Shown: positions 1-8,815, counted from the first letter of the stretch. The stretch is 64,000 nucleotides of DNA from Parvibaculaceae bacterium (GCA_029209985.1 JARGNZ010000012.1:1-64000); one strand, 5' to 3'. Numbers and translations: made by a program. Notes: generated by a model from the sequence alone, not told the origin.

Positions 1-2
1 CT

Positions 3-131
3 CTCAAGTTTTTCGTTGATAAAACAAATAAGCAGTTTGTCTTAGAGCGCAGCATTTTGTCACGACCCAACACAAATGGGTTTCTGTGTCAATTGTGGAT
101 GCCAGATGGTCGATATCACAGGCTTCTTTAG
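3..131 (+). CDS. C-terminal fragment of an unknown upstream gene
   Basis: An open frame enters from the left edge and runs 42 codons to a TAG stop at 129-131; the other two forward frames stop earlier. The translation ends in QLWMPDGRYHRLL and has a balanced composition, so it may be the end of a real gene. No family is recognised and the fragment is too short to prove coding. Confidence 0.3.
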   Translation, partial: LKFFVDKTNKQFVLERSILSRPNTNGFLCQLWMPDGRYHRLL

Positions 132-333
132 AAAGGCCGTGCTGTCACCCTTTCATGATCTTGGATAACAATGAGCGTGTCGTCTTGTTCTATTCGCACG
201 ATTGGCTATCGAAAAATTGAGGTTGCATGATGTCAGGCAACCAGTCTAGTACGTGTGGGTCGGCGCCAAACCTAATGGCTGTGCTTTGCTGCGGGGATGC
301 GTTTCAATGCTATAAAATTGAGGGATCAGCATA
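132..333. other. Intergenic region upstream of the DUF262 fusion gene
   Basis: About 200 bp without a convincing gene. It should hold the promoter of the 334 gene; GAGGGA about 8 nt before that ATG is a plausible ribosome binding site. No clear repeat or operator was seen. Confidence 0.4.
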
Positions 334-2472
334 ATGAAAATTTCCAATGCATTGGAAAAAATTGACGAGCTTCAACTGTTTATTCCAGCCTTCCAGCGCG
401 AATACGTATGGAAGCGCGATGATGCTAAACAGCTTGTTGATTCTCTCATCAAGGGGTATCCGACTGGAACGATGTTGACTTGGGAGACGGCCAATCCGCC
501 TGAGTTAAAGGGGCCACACAAATATGACGAGAAGCAGGGTGCTGTCCGTATTCTTTTGGATGGTCAGCAGCGTATCACGACACTGTATATGTTGGTGCGT
601 GGCGAAATACCGCCGTATTACACTTTAACTGAAATTCTAAACGATACACGTGGCCTTCACGTAAATTTAGAAACTTTAGAACTTGCCTATTACACAAAAA
701 CGCGGATGGAAAATGACCCGTGTTGGCAAAATGTGACGGATATTTTTCAACGAAAAGTACGGGCCAAGGACATTGTTCGGCAGTTGGAGGCAAAAGGTGA
801 AATCGTCAGCCGTGATCGTGATGACCTTTTGGATGATAATACAAGAGCGATAGAGAATATTCTGGAGCGCGATTTTCCTGAACAAACTATTCCTGCAAAG
901 GCGAGCATTCGCGAAGCCATTGATATTTTCTATAAAGTGAATGCAAGTGGCGTGTCGCTCACCGACGCAGAATTGGCATTGGCGCAAATCTCAGGTTATT
1001 GGCCTGAAGCGCGAGATATATTCAAGCGTAAGCTTGCTGCGCTCGCCGAGGAAGGATTCGTATTTAAACTAGATTTCGTGGTTTTTGCCCTTCTTGGATG
1101 TCTCTACCATATCGGGTCTGACATGAAGAAACTACACGACGCAGACAACGAGGAGCGTATACGCAGTGCATGGAAGTTGTTGGATGAACAGGTCCTGGAT
1201 TACGTCGCGAGTTTGATGCGTTCGCATGCTTACGTCGACCACACGAGTGAAATCAATTCTGTATATGCGCTTATTCCGATAGTCGTCTATTGCTTCGATA
1301 AAGATGGGGAGCATTTGAATGACGTTGAGATCCGTAAGTTGATAAAGTGGTTCTACTATTCGCAAATTAGAACGCGATATGTAAGCCAGCTTCCTCAGAA
1401 GTTGGATAGAGACCTTCGCATTATTAGCGAGTCTTCCAATCCGTTTGACGAGCTTTTGGCTGTAATCAAGGAGGAACGCCAACTCGTTATTACGCCAGAT
1501 GAATTTGTTGGGCGATCAATTTCACACCCACTCTTTGGATTGTTGCGCTGGTATTTGAAGAGCCAAGGTGCGGTTTGCTTCACGACAGGTGTGGCATTAC
1601 GCCAATCTATGGGTAAAAAATACACCTTGGAGAATGATCACATTTTCCCATACTCGAAGCTCAAGGCAGAAGGGTATGGCATAGAAAATCGTCTCAAATA
1701 TTCACTGGCGCAAGAGTTTACGAACCGGGCCATTCTTACCCAGGTTGCCAATAGAAGAAAGTCGGCAAAGGACGCAAGCGCCTACCTCGCAGATGTTAAA
1801 TCCAATTTTCCGGATGCTCTAAAACTGCAGAGCGTGCCGGAAGATACTGAGCTTTGGGAGATCAACAACTATGAAGCTTTTCTTCAAGCACGACGCAAGA
1901 AATTAGCCAGCCAATTGAACGCATTTTTGAATGATATAACGGAAACAGCCCCGCCTGAAGCAGCTATCACACTCGAAGAAATGATCGTTGAGGGTGAGGG
2001 CGAGGAGCTAGAATTCAAATCGTCATTGCGCTGGGATTTCCGTGAGCAGACGACCAATAAGAAGCTTGAAGAAGTGATTGTTAAAACAATCGCTGCTTTT
2101 GGCAATGGTCAAGGCGGTACGCTTTTAATCGGTGTTGCAGATGATGGGGGAGTGCTTGGGCTTGAAGGCGATTATCACTCACTCGGCGGCGCCAATCAGG
2201 ACAAATTTCAACTTCACCTGCGAAATTTACTGCATGAGAGTTTTGGGAGAGTGTTTGTTACCAACAAAATAAAAATCCAATTCCCAGAGGTCGATGACGT
2301 CGAAATTTGTCAGCTTGATATCCAGCCAGCAGTGACGAAGCCGTTAGTGGTAACGGTCAAAGATAAGAGTGGACAGTCTCGCGAGAAAATTTATGTGCGA
2401 AGTGGAAACTCATCCCAAGAGATCCCGGTGCACGAGATGCAGTCTTTTCTGTCTGAGAGATTTCCAACATGA
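334..2472 (+). CDS. DUF262 / HNH-like / AlbA_2 (Schlafen) fusion protein, putative defence effector
   Basis: The 712-aa protein joins three modules. Residues about 5-230 are a DUF262 (GmrS-like, ParB-like fold) domain, with IPAFQREYVWKRDDAKQLVD near the start and DGQQR at 76-80. About 430-530 resembles the DUF1524/HNH nuclease half of GmrSD-type proteins: ENDHIFP at 433-439, followed by spaced Asn residues and NRRKSAKD. From about 548 to the end is an AlbA_2 (Schlafen-type) domain with GEELEFKSS and GNGQGGTLLIGVADDGG. DUF262/DUF1524 proteins act in restriction of modified phage DNA; AlbA_2 domains occur in regulators and nucleases. The gene stands alone in AT-rich DNA near a dGTPase-like gene and an AraC pseudogene. 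A defence role is inferred. GAGGGA 8 nt upstream supports the start. Confidence 0.8.
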   Translation: MKISNALEKIDELQLFIPAFQREYVWKRDDAKQLVDSLIKGYPTGTMLTWETANPPELKGPHKYDEKQGAVRILLDGQQRITTLYMLVRGEIPPYYTLTEILNDTRGLHVNLETLELAYYTKTRMENDPCWQNVTDIFQRKVRAKDIVRQLEAKGEIVSRDRDDLLDDNTRAIENILERDFPEQTIPAKASIREAIDIFYKVNASGVSLTDAELALAQISGYWPEARDIFKRKLAALAEEGFVFKLDFVVFALLGCLYHIGSDMKKLHDADNEERIRSAWKLLDEQVLDYVASLMRSHAYVDHTSEINSVYALIPIVVYCFDKDGEHLNDVEIRKLIKWFYYSQIRTRYVSQLPQKLDRDLRIISESSNPFDELLAVIKEERQLVITPDEFVGRSISHPLFGLLRWYLKSQGAVCFTTGVALRQSMGKKYTLENDHIFPYSKLKAEGYGIENRLKYSLAQEFTNRAILTQVANRRKSAKDASAYLADVKSNFPDALKLQSVPEDTELWEINNYEAFLQARRKKLASQLNAFLNDITETAPPEAAITLEEMIVEGEGEELEFKSSLRWDFREQTTNKKLEEVIVKTIAAFGNGQGGTLLIGVADDGGVLGLEGDYHSLGGANQDKFQLHLRNLLHESFGRVFVTNKIKIQFPEVDDVEICQLDIQPAVTKPLVVTVKDKSGQSREKIYVRSGNSSQEIPVHEMQSFLSERFPT

Positions 2473-2562
2473 TGGGAAAATATAAACTTGTGAGTTTGTA
2501 ACCTAAGACGGTTGTAAACCCCGCCTGCTGTCGCCAATTTCTGACTTAACAGCTCTCACAAC

Positions 2563-2775
2563 TGTCGCTTCCGCGCTGAGGGGGAGATTCTGGTCCAGCG
2601 GCGGAGTGGAAGGCGATAGCGAATTTGGCGTAGCCGACCATGGCCGCGACATCGGTGGCCGACATGTCAGTGTTCAATAGTTGTTTAGCTTTTTCCATGC
2701 GCCGCCGGGTGACATAGGCAAGGGTCGCGAAAATTATTTTTGATTGAAGGTGCCGGTAAAGCCGCGCGGTTCTAC
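2563..2775 (-). pseudogene. Decayed AraC-family regulator fragment, C-terminal HTH part
   Basis: Read on the minus strand, this stretch gives AraC-type HTH pieces (RGFTGTFNQK, a stop, then after a frame change AYVTRRRMEKAKQLL and TDVAAMVGYAKFAIAF). They match the end of the intact regulator at 7952-8815 almost word for word. At DNA level it aligns with about 7965-8175. Damage includes an in-frame TAA, a frameshift and a 9-bp deletion that removes the NPA of YANPAKFA. The N-terminal two thirds are absent. It is a dead partial duplicate. Confidence 0.85.
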
Positions 2776-3041
2776 CTCTCGGTCCGACGCCCCGTCGATG
2801 CCTTGCTTGGGCTTCTATTTGGTGTGGCTGCGTTCAAAACCCTGACCTATCAGCTCAATTAATAATCGGGCTGAGATTGGCGGGAGCAGGCAAAGAATAA
2901 GGGAAAAATAAGCGTACTCGTCAATCTTCCGCATACTGCTGAATTTTTTAATAGAGTTCTGTCCTGATTGCACTGGAAGAAAATACTTTTTAAGTAATAC
3001 GGTATTGATAGGCGATAGAGTTTTGTGCAAAAACTTCCCAC
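2776..3041. other. Intergenic remnant between AraC pseudogene and dGTPase gene
   Basis: About 265 bp with only short open frames. No further match to the AraC gene and no terminator-like hairpin was found. It is probably the 3' flank of the dGTPase gene and degenerate DNA. Confidence 0.4.
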
Positions 3042-4379
3042 TTAAATTCTGCCAGAGAGCTTCCTGTATGTTTCAGCTGCATACCTGTCTGTCATTCCTG
3101 AAATATAATCAGTAAGAAGCTGGGTTCCCGAGTATAGATCATTCACAGAATTAAAATCGATATTGGAGTAACGCATCAATTGTGCTGTAAAGTTTGGCAA
3201 CAAAGAAGGCTGCCAATCACATCGCTTTAAATCTTCAAGCATCTCTTTATATATGTCGAGCAATCCAAAAAGGATCTGATGCCCAGCAATTTCTAACTCG
3301 GTTTTACGTTGAGCCGTAAATATTCGAGTTGATGAAAGGCCCTTCATCTCTTTAACCACTTCTTTGTATTTTGTGTCCTCGATAAGGCTATTCGAATAAT
3401 TGCCCGACATGATTTCTTTATAATTATCCATGAATGCGTCAGCGCTACATTTAACAAGGTTACCTATGGAAAGTGCCCGCAAATAAGAAATTTTGTCTGC
3501 ATTATTTTGATTTTCTTTATACGCTGGCTTGCTGTCGATTAACTGGCAAAGTAGCGTTTCTACTTCTTCAAAACTCAAATCACGTGATAATACGGCATCT
3601 TCCAAATCCACAATATTATAGCAAATATCATCGGCAGCCTCGACTAAAAATGCAAGTGGGTGCCTGCACCAGTAACCTTCACTTGACGCACCTCGCTCTA
3701 TCAAGCCTACCGACTTAGCGATATCATCGAAATATTTTTTTTCAGATAATAAGTATCCATGCTTTTTTGCACCGATGTAATCATCTTGGGTAGTGCTGGG
3801 TAAATGGGCAACTCTGGGGTATTTAGAAAATGTCGCCAAAACAGCATGAGTGAGCTGGAGCCCACCATTGAAGTGTTCGTTCTCCAATTGAGTTAAGATT
3901 CGAAAGCCCTGAGCATTACCTTCAAACTCACTGAATTCTTTTTGCTGATCTACTCGCAACTTAGAAAAAAGGCTGTTTTCATTTGTGAACTCATTTGAAA
4001 ACCATTGGCTTATAGCTTTTTCCCCAGAATGCCCAAAGGGTGGATTACCAATGTCATGAGCTAAACAAGCAGCCTGAACAACATAGCCAAAATCGTCTAC
4101 CGTTATTTTACCTATGTTCTCTCGTTCAGATACTTTAGCCCCGACTATCGTTCCAATAGACCGACCAACACTTCCCGTCTCAATGCTATGGGTTAATCGA
4201 TTATGAATATGATCGTTTTCCGCCATAGGATGAACTTGAGTTTTATTTGCTAACCTTCGAAAAGAACCAGAAAAATGAATCCTATCCAAATCTTTTTGAT
4301 ATGCGTTTCGTCCTTTCTCTTCCTCATAACCTGGCCGATTTAACCTGCTTGCTGAAAACAGCTTGTTCCAGTTCATCAT
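3042..4379 (-). CDS. dgt: Deoxyguanosinetriphosphate triphosphohydrolase-like HD protein
   Basis: This is a dGTPase-family enzyme that would hydrolyse dGTP to deoxyguanosine and triphosphate. Metal-binding HD residues are visible: His in HNRLTHS near the start, AHDIGNPPFGHSGE about 45 residues later, and a downstream Asp in EAADDICYNIVD. SGSFRRLANKTQVHP is the usual N-terminal family motif. Length of about 445 aa is normal. The longest frame starts at 4385, but AAAAGGA sits 1 nt before that ATG and 7 nt before the third codon, so the third-codon ATG (4379) is preferred. The gene is AT-richer than its right-hand neighbours, which suggests transfer. Some dGTPases deplete dGTP during phage infection; the neighbourhood makes that role possible here, not proven. 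Confidence 0.88.
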   Translation of the reverse strand: MMNWNKLFSASRLNRPGYEEEKGRNAYQKDLDRIHFSGSFRRLANKTQVHPMAENDHIHNRLTHSIETGSVGRSIGTIVGAKVSERENIGKITVDDFGYVVQAACLAHDIGNPPFGHSGEKAISQWFSNEFTNENSLFSKLRVDQQKEFSEFEGNAQGFRILTQLENEHFNGGLQLTHAVLATFSKYPRVAHLPSTTQDDYIGAKKHGYLLSEKKYFDDIAKSVGLIERGASSEGYWCRHPLAFLVEAADDICYNIVDLEDAVLSRDLSFEEVETLLCQLIDSKPAYKENQNNADKISYLRALSIGNLVKCSADAFMDNYKEIMSGNYSNSLIEDTKYKEVVKEMKGLSSTRIFTAQRKTELEIAGHQILFGLLDIYKEMLEDLKRCDWQPSLLPNFTAQLMRYSNIDFNSVNDLYSGTQLLTDYISGMTDRYAAETYRKLSGRI

Positions 4380-4641
4380 TTCCATGTCCTTTTATGCTGC
4401 CTGTCAGACAGTTTAGCTATCAAGTAAATCATAGGCAAATACGAGTGCCAGTTAAACTACATTTAAAGGTATAGCGGCCCCGCACTCGAACTTTCCCCGA
4501 TGCACCATTTTCCCCGTCCGAATATTTCTACGTGTTGAAACGATATGCAATCGCTCGTTCAAAATGCAGAGACGGATGCTTCAAATCTCATCCTGCACGG
4601 ACAAATAGTTGTCCCATATGTACTGTCGAGCGTTGGCGGGG
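4380..4641. other. Intergenic region between dGTPase gene and WYL regulator gene
   Basis: About 260 bp holding the promoter side of the dGTPase gene and the 3' flank of the WYL regulator. No gene, clear terminator or repeat was recognised. Confidence 0.35.
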
Positions 4642-5361
4642 TCAGCGGGGTGCATGTTTAATGGGGCGAACATTCTCTTCGAAGGGGACATGGCGGCGTC
4701 GAAATGTTGTGTCCTCAACATATTCTGGGGCGCTGATCCGATCCATTCGAAAATGGCGGAAATCCGTGCGTGCCGGGTCCCAAGCCACCAAATACCATAG
4801 GGGAGGCAGGATCAGCATGGCTTGCGGTTCAACAAGTCGGTTGGTGATGGTGTCGCTTGCATCGCGGTATTGGAACCTCAGCTTTCGTTTTTGTAGAAAA
4901 GCTGTTTCGAAGGCGGGCAACAGGGTGGGGTCCATCTCTCCCATATCGGATATGTCTACCCGCGATGAAAGTTGGCCAACGTACAGGCAATCTAGAAACC
5001 GTCGCAGATCTTGGACTTTGTCCGACGGCAGAGCTTTTTCTATTTTGGCAAGCCCGGCATCGGCAAGACCTGAAAAAGGCAAACTGCCAGCGGCCCTCAT
5101 AGCCCCCACGCTGATGAGAAGGGCAAATACCTCTGCGACCGAAAGTTGGGCTGTAGTTTGAATCGATTGGGGGTCGAGTTGTAGGCCGCCGCCGCGTCCG
5201 GGTTCTGAATGAATGACAAACCCCTCATCGCGCAATGCACTAATGTCCCGTAACACCGTGCGCCGAGAGGCACCCACTTCCGCCGCCAACTCAGCAACTG
5301 TCGAGGTGCCGTTACGCCGAAGGCTGCGCACGATGGTGTCATGTCGGAGGCGAATGTTCAT
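4642..5361 (-). CDS. YafY-type transcriptional regulator, HTH plus WYL domain
   Basis: The 239-aa protein has an N-terminal DeoR/HTH_11-type winged helix (residues about 5-60, TVAELAAEVGASRRTVLRDI, then a GRGGG wing). Its C-terminal WYL domain carries the literal motif in PPLWYLVAWD around residue 192, and FRHFRMDRI follows. WYL domains sense ligands or nucleic acid in many regulators. It is divergently transcribed from the epoxide hydrolase gene across an 84-bp gap containing nested inverted repeats, so local autoregulation and control of the hydrolase is the simplest role. WYL proteins also occur in defence loci, but the divergent partner makes a metabolic role more likely. Confidence 0.88.
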   Translation of the reverse strand: MNIRLRHDTIVRSLRRNGTSTVAELAAEVGASRRTVLRDISALRDEGFVIHSEPGRGGGLQLDPQSIQTTAQLSVAEVFALLISVGAMRAAGSLPFSGLADAGLAKIEKALPSDKVQDLRRFLDCLYVGQLSSRVDISDMGEMDPTLLPAFETAFLQKRKLRFQYRDASDTITNRLVEPQAMLILPPLWYLVAWDPARTDFRHFRMDRISAPEYVEDTTFRRRHVPFEENVRPIKHAPR

Positions 5362-5375
5362 TTTTTGAAGTAACT

Positions 5376-5415
5376 ACTTAATGGTGACATATTTTGACAC
5401 CATTACAAATTAAGT
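5376..5415. promoter_or_regulatory. Nested inverted repeat, likely operator of the WYL regulator
   Basis: ACTTAAT (5376-5382) pairs with ATTAAGT (5409-5415), and AATGGTG (5380-5386) pairs with CACCATT (5398-5404), all between the divergent 5361 and 5446 starts. Perfect arms in this position suggest an operator for the WYL protein. The AT-rich middle could hold overlapping promoters. Confidence 0.55.
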
Positions 5416-5445
5416 AACGGTTGAACATGTCTAAAGGAGATATTT

Positions 5446-6378
5446 ATGTTGAACCGTGTCGATTTTCCCAAGCCCACCCGGATCACCGTCAATGGTGTTG
5501 AGCTTGAAGTCTTTGAAGCAGGCCGAGAAAACGCGGGAAATCCGATCGTTCTCTGCCATGGTTGGCCAGAACATGCCTTTTCTTGGCGCCACCAAATGCC
5601 CATTCTTGCTGCAGCAGGCTACCATGTCATCGTGCCCAACCAACGGGGCTACGGCAATTCATCTTGCCCAAGCGATGTCGCAGCCTACGATATTGCGCAC
5701 TTGACGGGGGACCTCGTCGCACTTCTCGAGCACTACGGATACAAGGAGGCAACCTTTGTCGGGCATGATTGGGGGGCGAGTGTTGTGTGGGGCTTGGCTT
5801 TGTTGCATCCAGAGCGGGTCAGCAAGATCATCAACCTTGCCCTTCCGTACCAAGCGCGGACTGAAAAACCTTGGATAGAGTTCATGGAAGAGTTTCTAGG
5901 CAGTGATTATTATTTTGTGCATTTCAATCGACAGCCGGGCATGGCAGACGCCGTGTTAGATGAAAATACAGCCCAATTTCTGCGCAACATGTTTCGCAAG
6001 AACGTGCCTGCGGCACTGCCCGAGCCGGGTATGATGATGATCAATCTGGCAAAAGCACAAGCGCCGCGTGGGGAGCCTCTGATGAGTGACAGTGAGCTGG
6101 ATGTGTTCGTTACGGCCTTCAAAAAAACAGGCTTCACGAGTAGCATCAATTGGTACAGGAACCTTGATCGCAATTGGCACATTTTGGCAAATGCAAATCC
6201 AATCATTCACAAACCGACACTGATGATTTACGGGGTGCGTGATTTGATTCCGAAGTCTGAAACGCTCGCCGATTTCGTACCCAATGTTGAGGTGGTCAGC
6301 CTAGAGTGTGGCCATTGCATCCAGCAAGAAAAGCCACAGGAAACGAATGAGGCGATTTTGAATTGGCTAGAACGATAG
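5446..6378 (+). CDS. Epoxide hydrolase-like alpha/beta hydrolase
   Basis: The 310-aa protein is a soluble epoxide hydrolase-type alpha/beta hydrolase. HGWP (38-41) is the oxyanion-hole motif, GHDWG supplies the Asp nucleophile (D108), and ECGHCIQQEKP supplies the catalytic His (H290). An Asp rather than Ser nucleophile separates epoxide hydrolases and haloalkane dehalogenases from esterases; HGWP followed by QRGYG favours epoxide hydrolase. No signal peptide is present, so it is cytoplasmic. AAAGGAG at 5433-5439, 6 nt before the ATG, is a strong ribosome binding site. It is probably controlled by the divergent WYL regulator. The substrate cannot be read from sequence. Confidence 0.88.
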   Translation: MLNRVDFPKPTRITVNGVELEVFEAGRENAGNPIVLCHGWPEHAFSWRHQMPILAAAGYHVIVPNQRGYGNSSCPSDVAAYDIAHLTGDLVALLEHYGYKEATFVGHDWGASVVWGLALLHPERVSKIINLALPYQARTEKPWIEFMEEFLGSDYYFVHFNRQPGMADAVLDENTAQFLRNMFRKNVPAALPEPGMMMINLAKAQAPRGEPLMSDSELDVFVTAFKKTGFTSSINWYRNLDRNWHILANANPIIHKPTLMIYGVRDLIPKSETLADFVPNVEVVSLECGHCIQQEKPQETNEAILNWLER

Positions 6379-6413
6379 AGAGTTACCTGTTCTCCGCCTT
6401 TCATAGCTGTCGC

Positions 6414-7013
6414 TTACTCTTCCCCTTTATTTTCTGTCGATAGCATCAGTTCCAGCATCTTCGCCATTTCATCCGCAGTTGTTAAAATTGGTTTTCCGCT
6501 GCGCTCAACTCGTGCCTGAATGAGAGATCCTTGGAGGGCTGAGGTGCAGAGTTGGGCGAGGCATTTGGCGTGTTCTCGAGAGAAGCCATCAGCCTTGAGT
6601 TTGGCGCACAAGATATTAATACGTGCGTTATAGGCAGTACGCCCGGCCTGTGAGATCAAACGCTCCTGTGGAGCTAGTTCAAGCAGAACAGTCGTAATCG
6701 GGCATCCATCTCGATAATTTGATTTTTTCATCCACCCAGCTAAAAGGCGCGCATGGGATTTGATTAGATCGGCAGTGGTCTGACTTTTCGAGCATAATTG
6801 CTCAAGGGTCTCGACCACGCGTTCTCCAGCTTCTGTGACAGCAGCCACGGCGATGGAGGTTTTCCCCTCGGGAAAATAATAGTAGAGCGATCCCTTGGGG
6901 GCATTGCTTGCGTCAACAATTTCGTTCAATCCGGTGCTGGCATACCCCTGTCTTCTAAACAGCGTTACGGCTGCGTTGATGATGGGTTGCCGGTGTTTTT
7001 GTTGTCTGGCCAT
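6414..7013 (-). CDS. TetR/AcrR-family regulator, YxaF/LmrA-like
   Basis: A 199-aa TetR-type repressor. The N-terminal HTH (residues about 8-55) reads IINAAVTLFRRQGYASTGLN, then APKGSLYYYFPEGK, the typical recognition-helix region. The C-terminal part with CPITTVLLELAP resembles the YxaF/LmrA subgroup. It converges on the epoxide hydrolase gene and diverges from the alpha/beta hydrolase at 7089 over a 75-bp gap, so the latter is the likely target. The ligand is unknown. Confidence 0.88.
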   Translation of the reverse strand: MARQQKHRQPIINAAVTLFRRQGYASTGLNEIVDASNAPKGSLYYYFPEGKTSIAVAAVTEAGERVVETLEQLCSKSQTTADLIKSHARLLAGWMKKSNYRDGCPITTVLLELAPQERLISQAGRTAYNARINILCAKLKADGFSREHAKCLAQLCTSALQGSLIQARVERSGKPILTTADEMAKMLELMLSTENKGEE

Positions 7014-7029
7014 TTTATTTCCAAAATTA

Positions 7030-7055
7030 TATTGATTGGTCTATTTGCTCATGAA
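7030..7055. promoter_or_regulatory. Possible TetR operator in the 6414/7089 divergent gap
   Basis: Within the 75-bp divergent gap the minus strand reads ATAGACCAATCAATAT. ATAGACC is like the half-site I recall for LmrA/YxaF-type TetR repressors; the second half is degenerate. Support is position plus a half-site only. Confidence 0.3.
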
Positions 7056-7088
7056 ACCGTGCGACGATCAAACCTATTGGAGAAGAAA

Positions 7089-7919
7089 ATGAGCTTGACT
7101 TCACAGAAAATTGAAAAAAGATCCATCAAAGACCACTCGAGCAATGACGCTTTAGACCTCGTTGCGTTCTTGAGCGCTGGATTGGGTAAGGCAAAAGTTT
7201 TGCCGCTTCGACCACAAGATGAGGCGTTGTTGAAGGGAGTAGACAGTTTTTGTTTTGGCCCAGATGGGAGCCGCAAAGCGTGGTCTATTGGAGAGGGGCC
7301 GCTAGTCGTTCTTGTGCACGGCTATTCGGGGCGGGGGGTGCAAATGGCAACCTTGGCGCGGCATTTAGCATCCAAAGGTTTTCAATGCTTATTTTTCGAC
7401 GCAGGAGGGCATGGGGAATCTCAACCTGAGAAGATTGGTTTCTCCACCTTTATTCGAGACACTCGAGATTTTTTCATCCACATTAAGACGCCCGTCTATG
7501 CACTCATCGGCCATTCCGCCGGGGCATTAGCGATGATGCGGGCCCGGGAGCTATACGGTATAAGCGCGGAAAAATACGCTATTATCAGTGCGCCCCTTTT
7601 CCCCTACGTACCATTGGAATCGATGCGCGCGACAGGGGCCCCTGAAGAGTCGATTGGATATATGAAGGCGGTTTTATCCGACCAGTTTGAAATGAGTTGG
7701 TCTTCTCTTGTGGGAGGGGAAGCTTTTGTAGTAGAGACTGACAAAGCTCTACTCGCAATTTATGACACAGAAGACCCAATGGTGAGGCATACGGATGCTG
7801 AGGTGTTGGCCGGGATATGGCCCAAGGCAACTGTCGTAAAGACCAGTGGATATGGCCACAACCGTATTTTGCAGGCTGAGGAAACATTGGCGGCTGTGGC
7901 CGGTTTCGTGAACTTATAA
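7089..7919 (+). CDS. Alpha/beta hydrolase
   Basis: The 276-aa protein has the alpha/beta hydrolase core: LVVLVHGYSGRG as oxyanion region, IGHSAGALAMM as the Ser nucleophile elbow, an acid candidate in YDTEDPMV, and a His in SGYGHNRIL near the end. The Ser nucleophile points to esterase, lipase or thioesterase chemistry, unlike the Asp of the 5446 hydrolase. A longer frame opens at 6798, but that extension is antisense to the TetR gene; GGAGA at 7079-7083 fits the ATG at 7089. It is likely repressed by the divergent TetR protein. Cytoplasmic; substrate unknown. Confidence 0.82.
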   Translation: MSLTSQKIEKRSIKDHSSNDALDLVAFLSAGLGKAKVLPLRPQDEALLKGVDSFCFGPDGSRKAWSIGEGPLVVLVHGYSGRGVQMATLARHLASKGFQCLFFDAGGHGESQPEKIGFSTFIRDTRDFFIHIKTPVYALIGHSAGALAMMRARELYGISAEKYAIISAPLFPYVPLESMRATGAPEESIGYMKAVLSDQFEMSWSSLVGGEAFVVETDKALLAIYDTEDPMVRHTDAEVLAGIWPKATVVKTSGYGHNRILQAEETLAAVAGFVNL

Positions 7920-7951
7920 CGGAGAGTGTTTCAGCTTTAAGGGGGCATAAG

Positions 7952-8815
7952 CTATTGTCGCCGCTTCCACGCGGAAGGGGAGCTTCCAACCCAGCGGCGG
8001 AAGGCGGCGGCGAATTTGGCGGGATTGGCGTAGCCGACCATGGACGCAACATCGGTGACCGACATGTCAGAGCGCAACAGTTGCTTGGCTTTTTCCATGC
8101 GTCGCCGGGTGATATAGGCAAAGGGCGTGTAAGTTGTTTCTTGCTTGAAGGCGCGGGTAAAGCTGCGCGGGTCTAGGGCGACCGCTTGAGCAAGGTCTTT
8201 AACACGAAGATCCGTATCCAGACTCTCTTCTATTAGATCGAGCGCGCGGCTCAGGCGATGGTTTTTAGGAGTGGTTTCTGGGCTTTGGGGAGAAAGTTGT
8301 GCGAGTTCTGCCAAGCGGTGGATGATGAGAGAGAGCCCATGCTCGAAGAAGGCGGTGGAGGTGCCATGCAGCTCTGCATCATGCAGCAAGGCTGTCATCA
8401 CCGAGGAGGCGAGCGGGTCGTCATATAAGCGGGTGGTGGCTTGGGCAAGGTCGTCGGAGGCGAGTTTGCGCCCATGACACGCAGGTAATTCATCCAAACA
8501 AAAGGCTACATTGAGGATGCCCATGGTGGGGGTAAAGCCGGAGGCTTCCCCGCCAGGTAAAATTAATCCGACACGCCCTGGCCGCCACACGTCGTCAAGG
8601 GTGCCGCTGCCCATCTCGCGCCGGGTACGCCCCCCGCCGGAGGTGCACATGCCCAAAACCGTATAGGGAATGCCCGGTCCATCTCCTTCAAACGCGTCAT
8701 ATTCTCCATGACGCACGAGAATAGACCCCGTGGGGTTGGATAAAGACAAGTGCGAGACATCTTCAAACTGCTTCATGCGTTTGAGATATTGATCTCGCCG
8801 TTCGCTCCATTCCAT
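7952..8815 (-). CDS. AraC-family transcriptional regulator
   Basis: A 287-aa AraC/XylS regulator. The N-terminal two thirds form a sensor part with no clear family name. The C-terminal 100 residues contain both HTH motifs: DLRVKDLAQAVALDPRSFTR and DMSVTDVASMVGYANPAKFA. It is divergent from a TonB receptor gene that has a Fur box in the shared gap. This layout is common for siderophore receptors activated by an AraC protein that senses the ferri-siderophore (as in PchR or AlcR). That role is inferred. A decayed copy of its C-terminus lies at 2563-2775. Confidence 0.88.
   Translation of the reverse strand: MEWSERRDQYLKRMKQFEDVSHLSLSNPTGSILVRHGEYDAFEGDGPGIPYTVLGMCTSGGGRTRREMGSGTLDDVWRPGRVGLILPGGEASGFTPTMGILNVAFCLDELPACHGRKLASDDLAQATTRLYDDPLASSVMTALLHDAELHGTSTAFFEHGLSLIIHRLAELAQLSPQSPETTPKNHRLSRALDLIEESLDTDLRVKDLAQAVALDPRSFTRAFKQETTYTPFAYITRRRMEKAKQLLRSDMSVTDVASMVGYANPAKFAAAFRRWVGSSPSAWKRRQ

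Noticed and set aside
4532-5161. 209-aa plus-strand frame opposite the WYL regulator
   Set aside because: Antisense shadow of a gene with clear HTH and WYL motifs; its composition is Arg/Ser-rich and unlike a real protein.
4642-5361. WYL regulator as part of the defence island
   Set aside because: It is divergent from an epoxide hydrolase across a palindromic operator, so a metabolic pair is the simpler reading.
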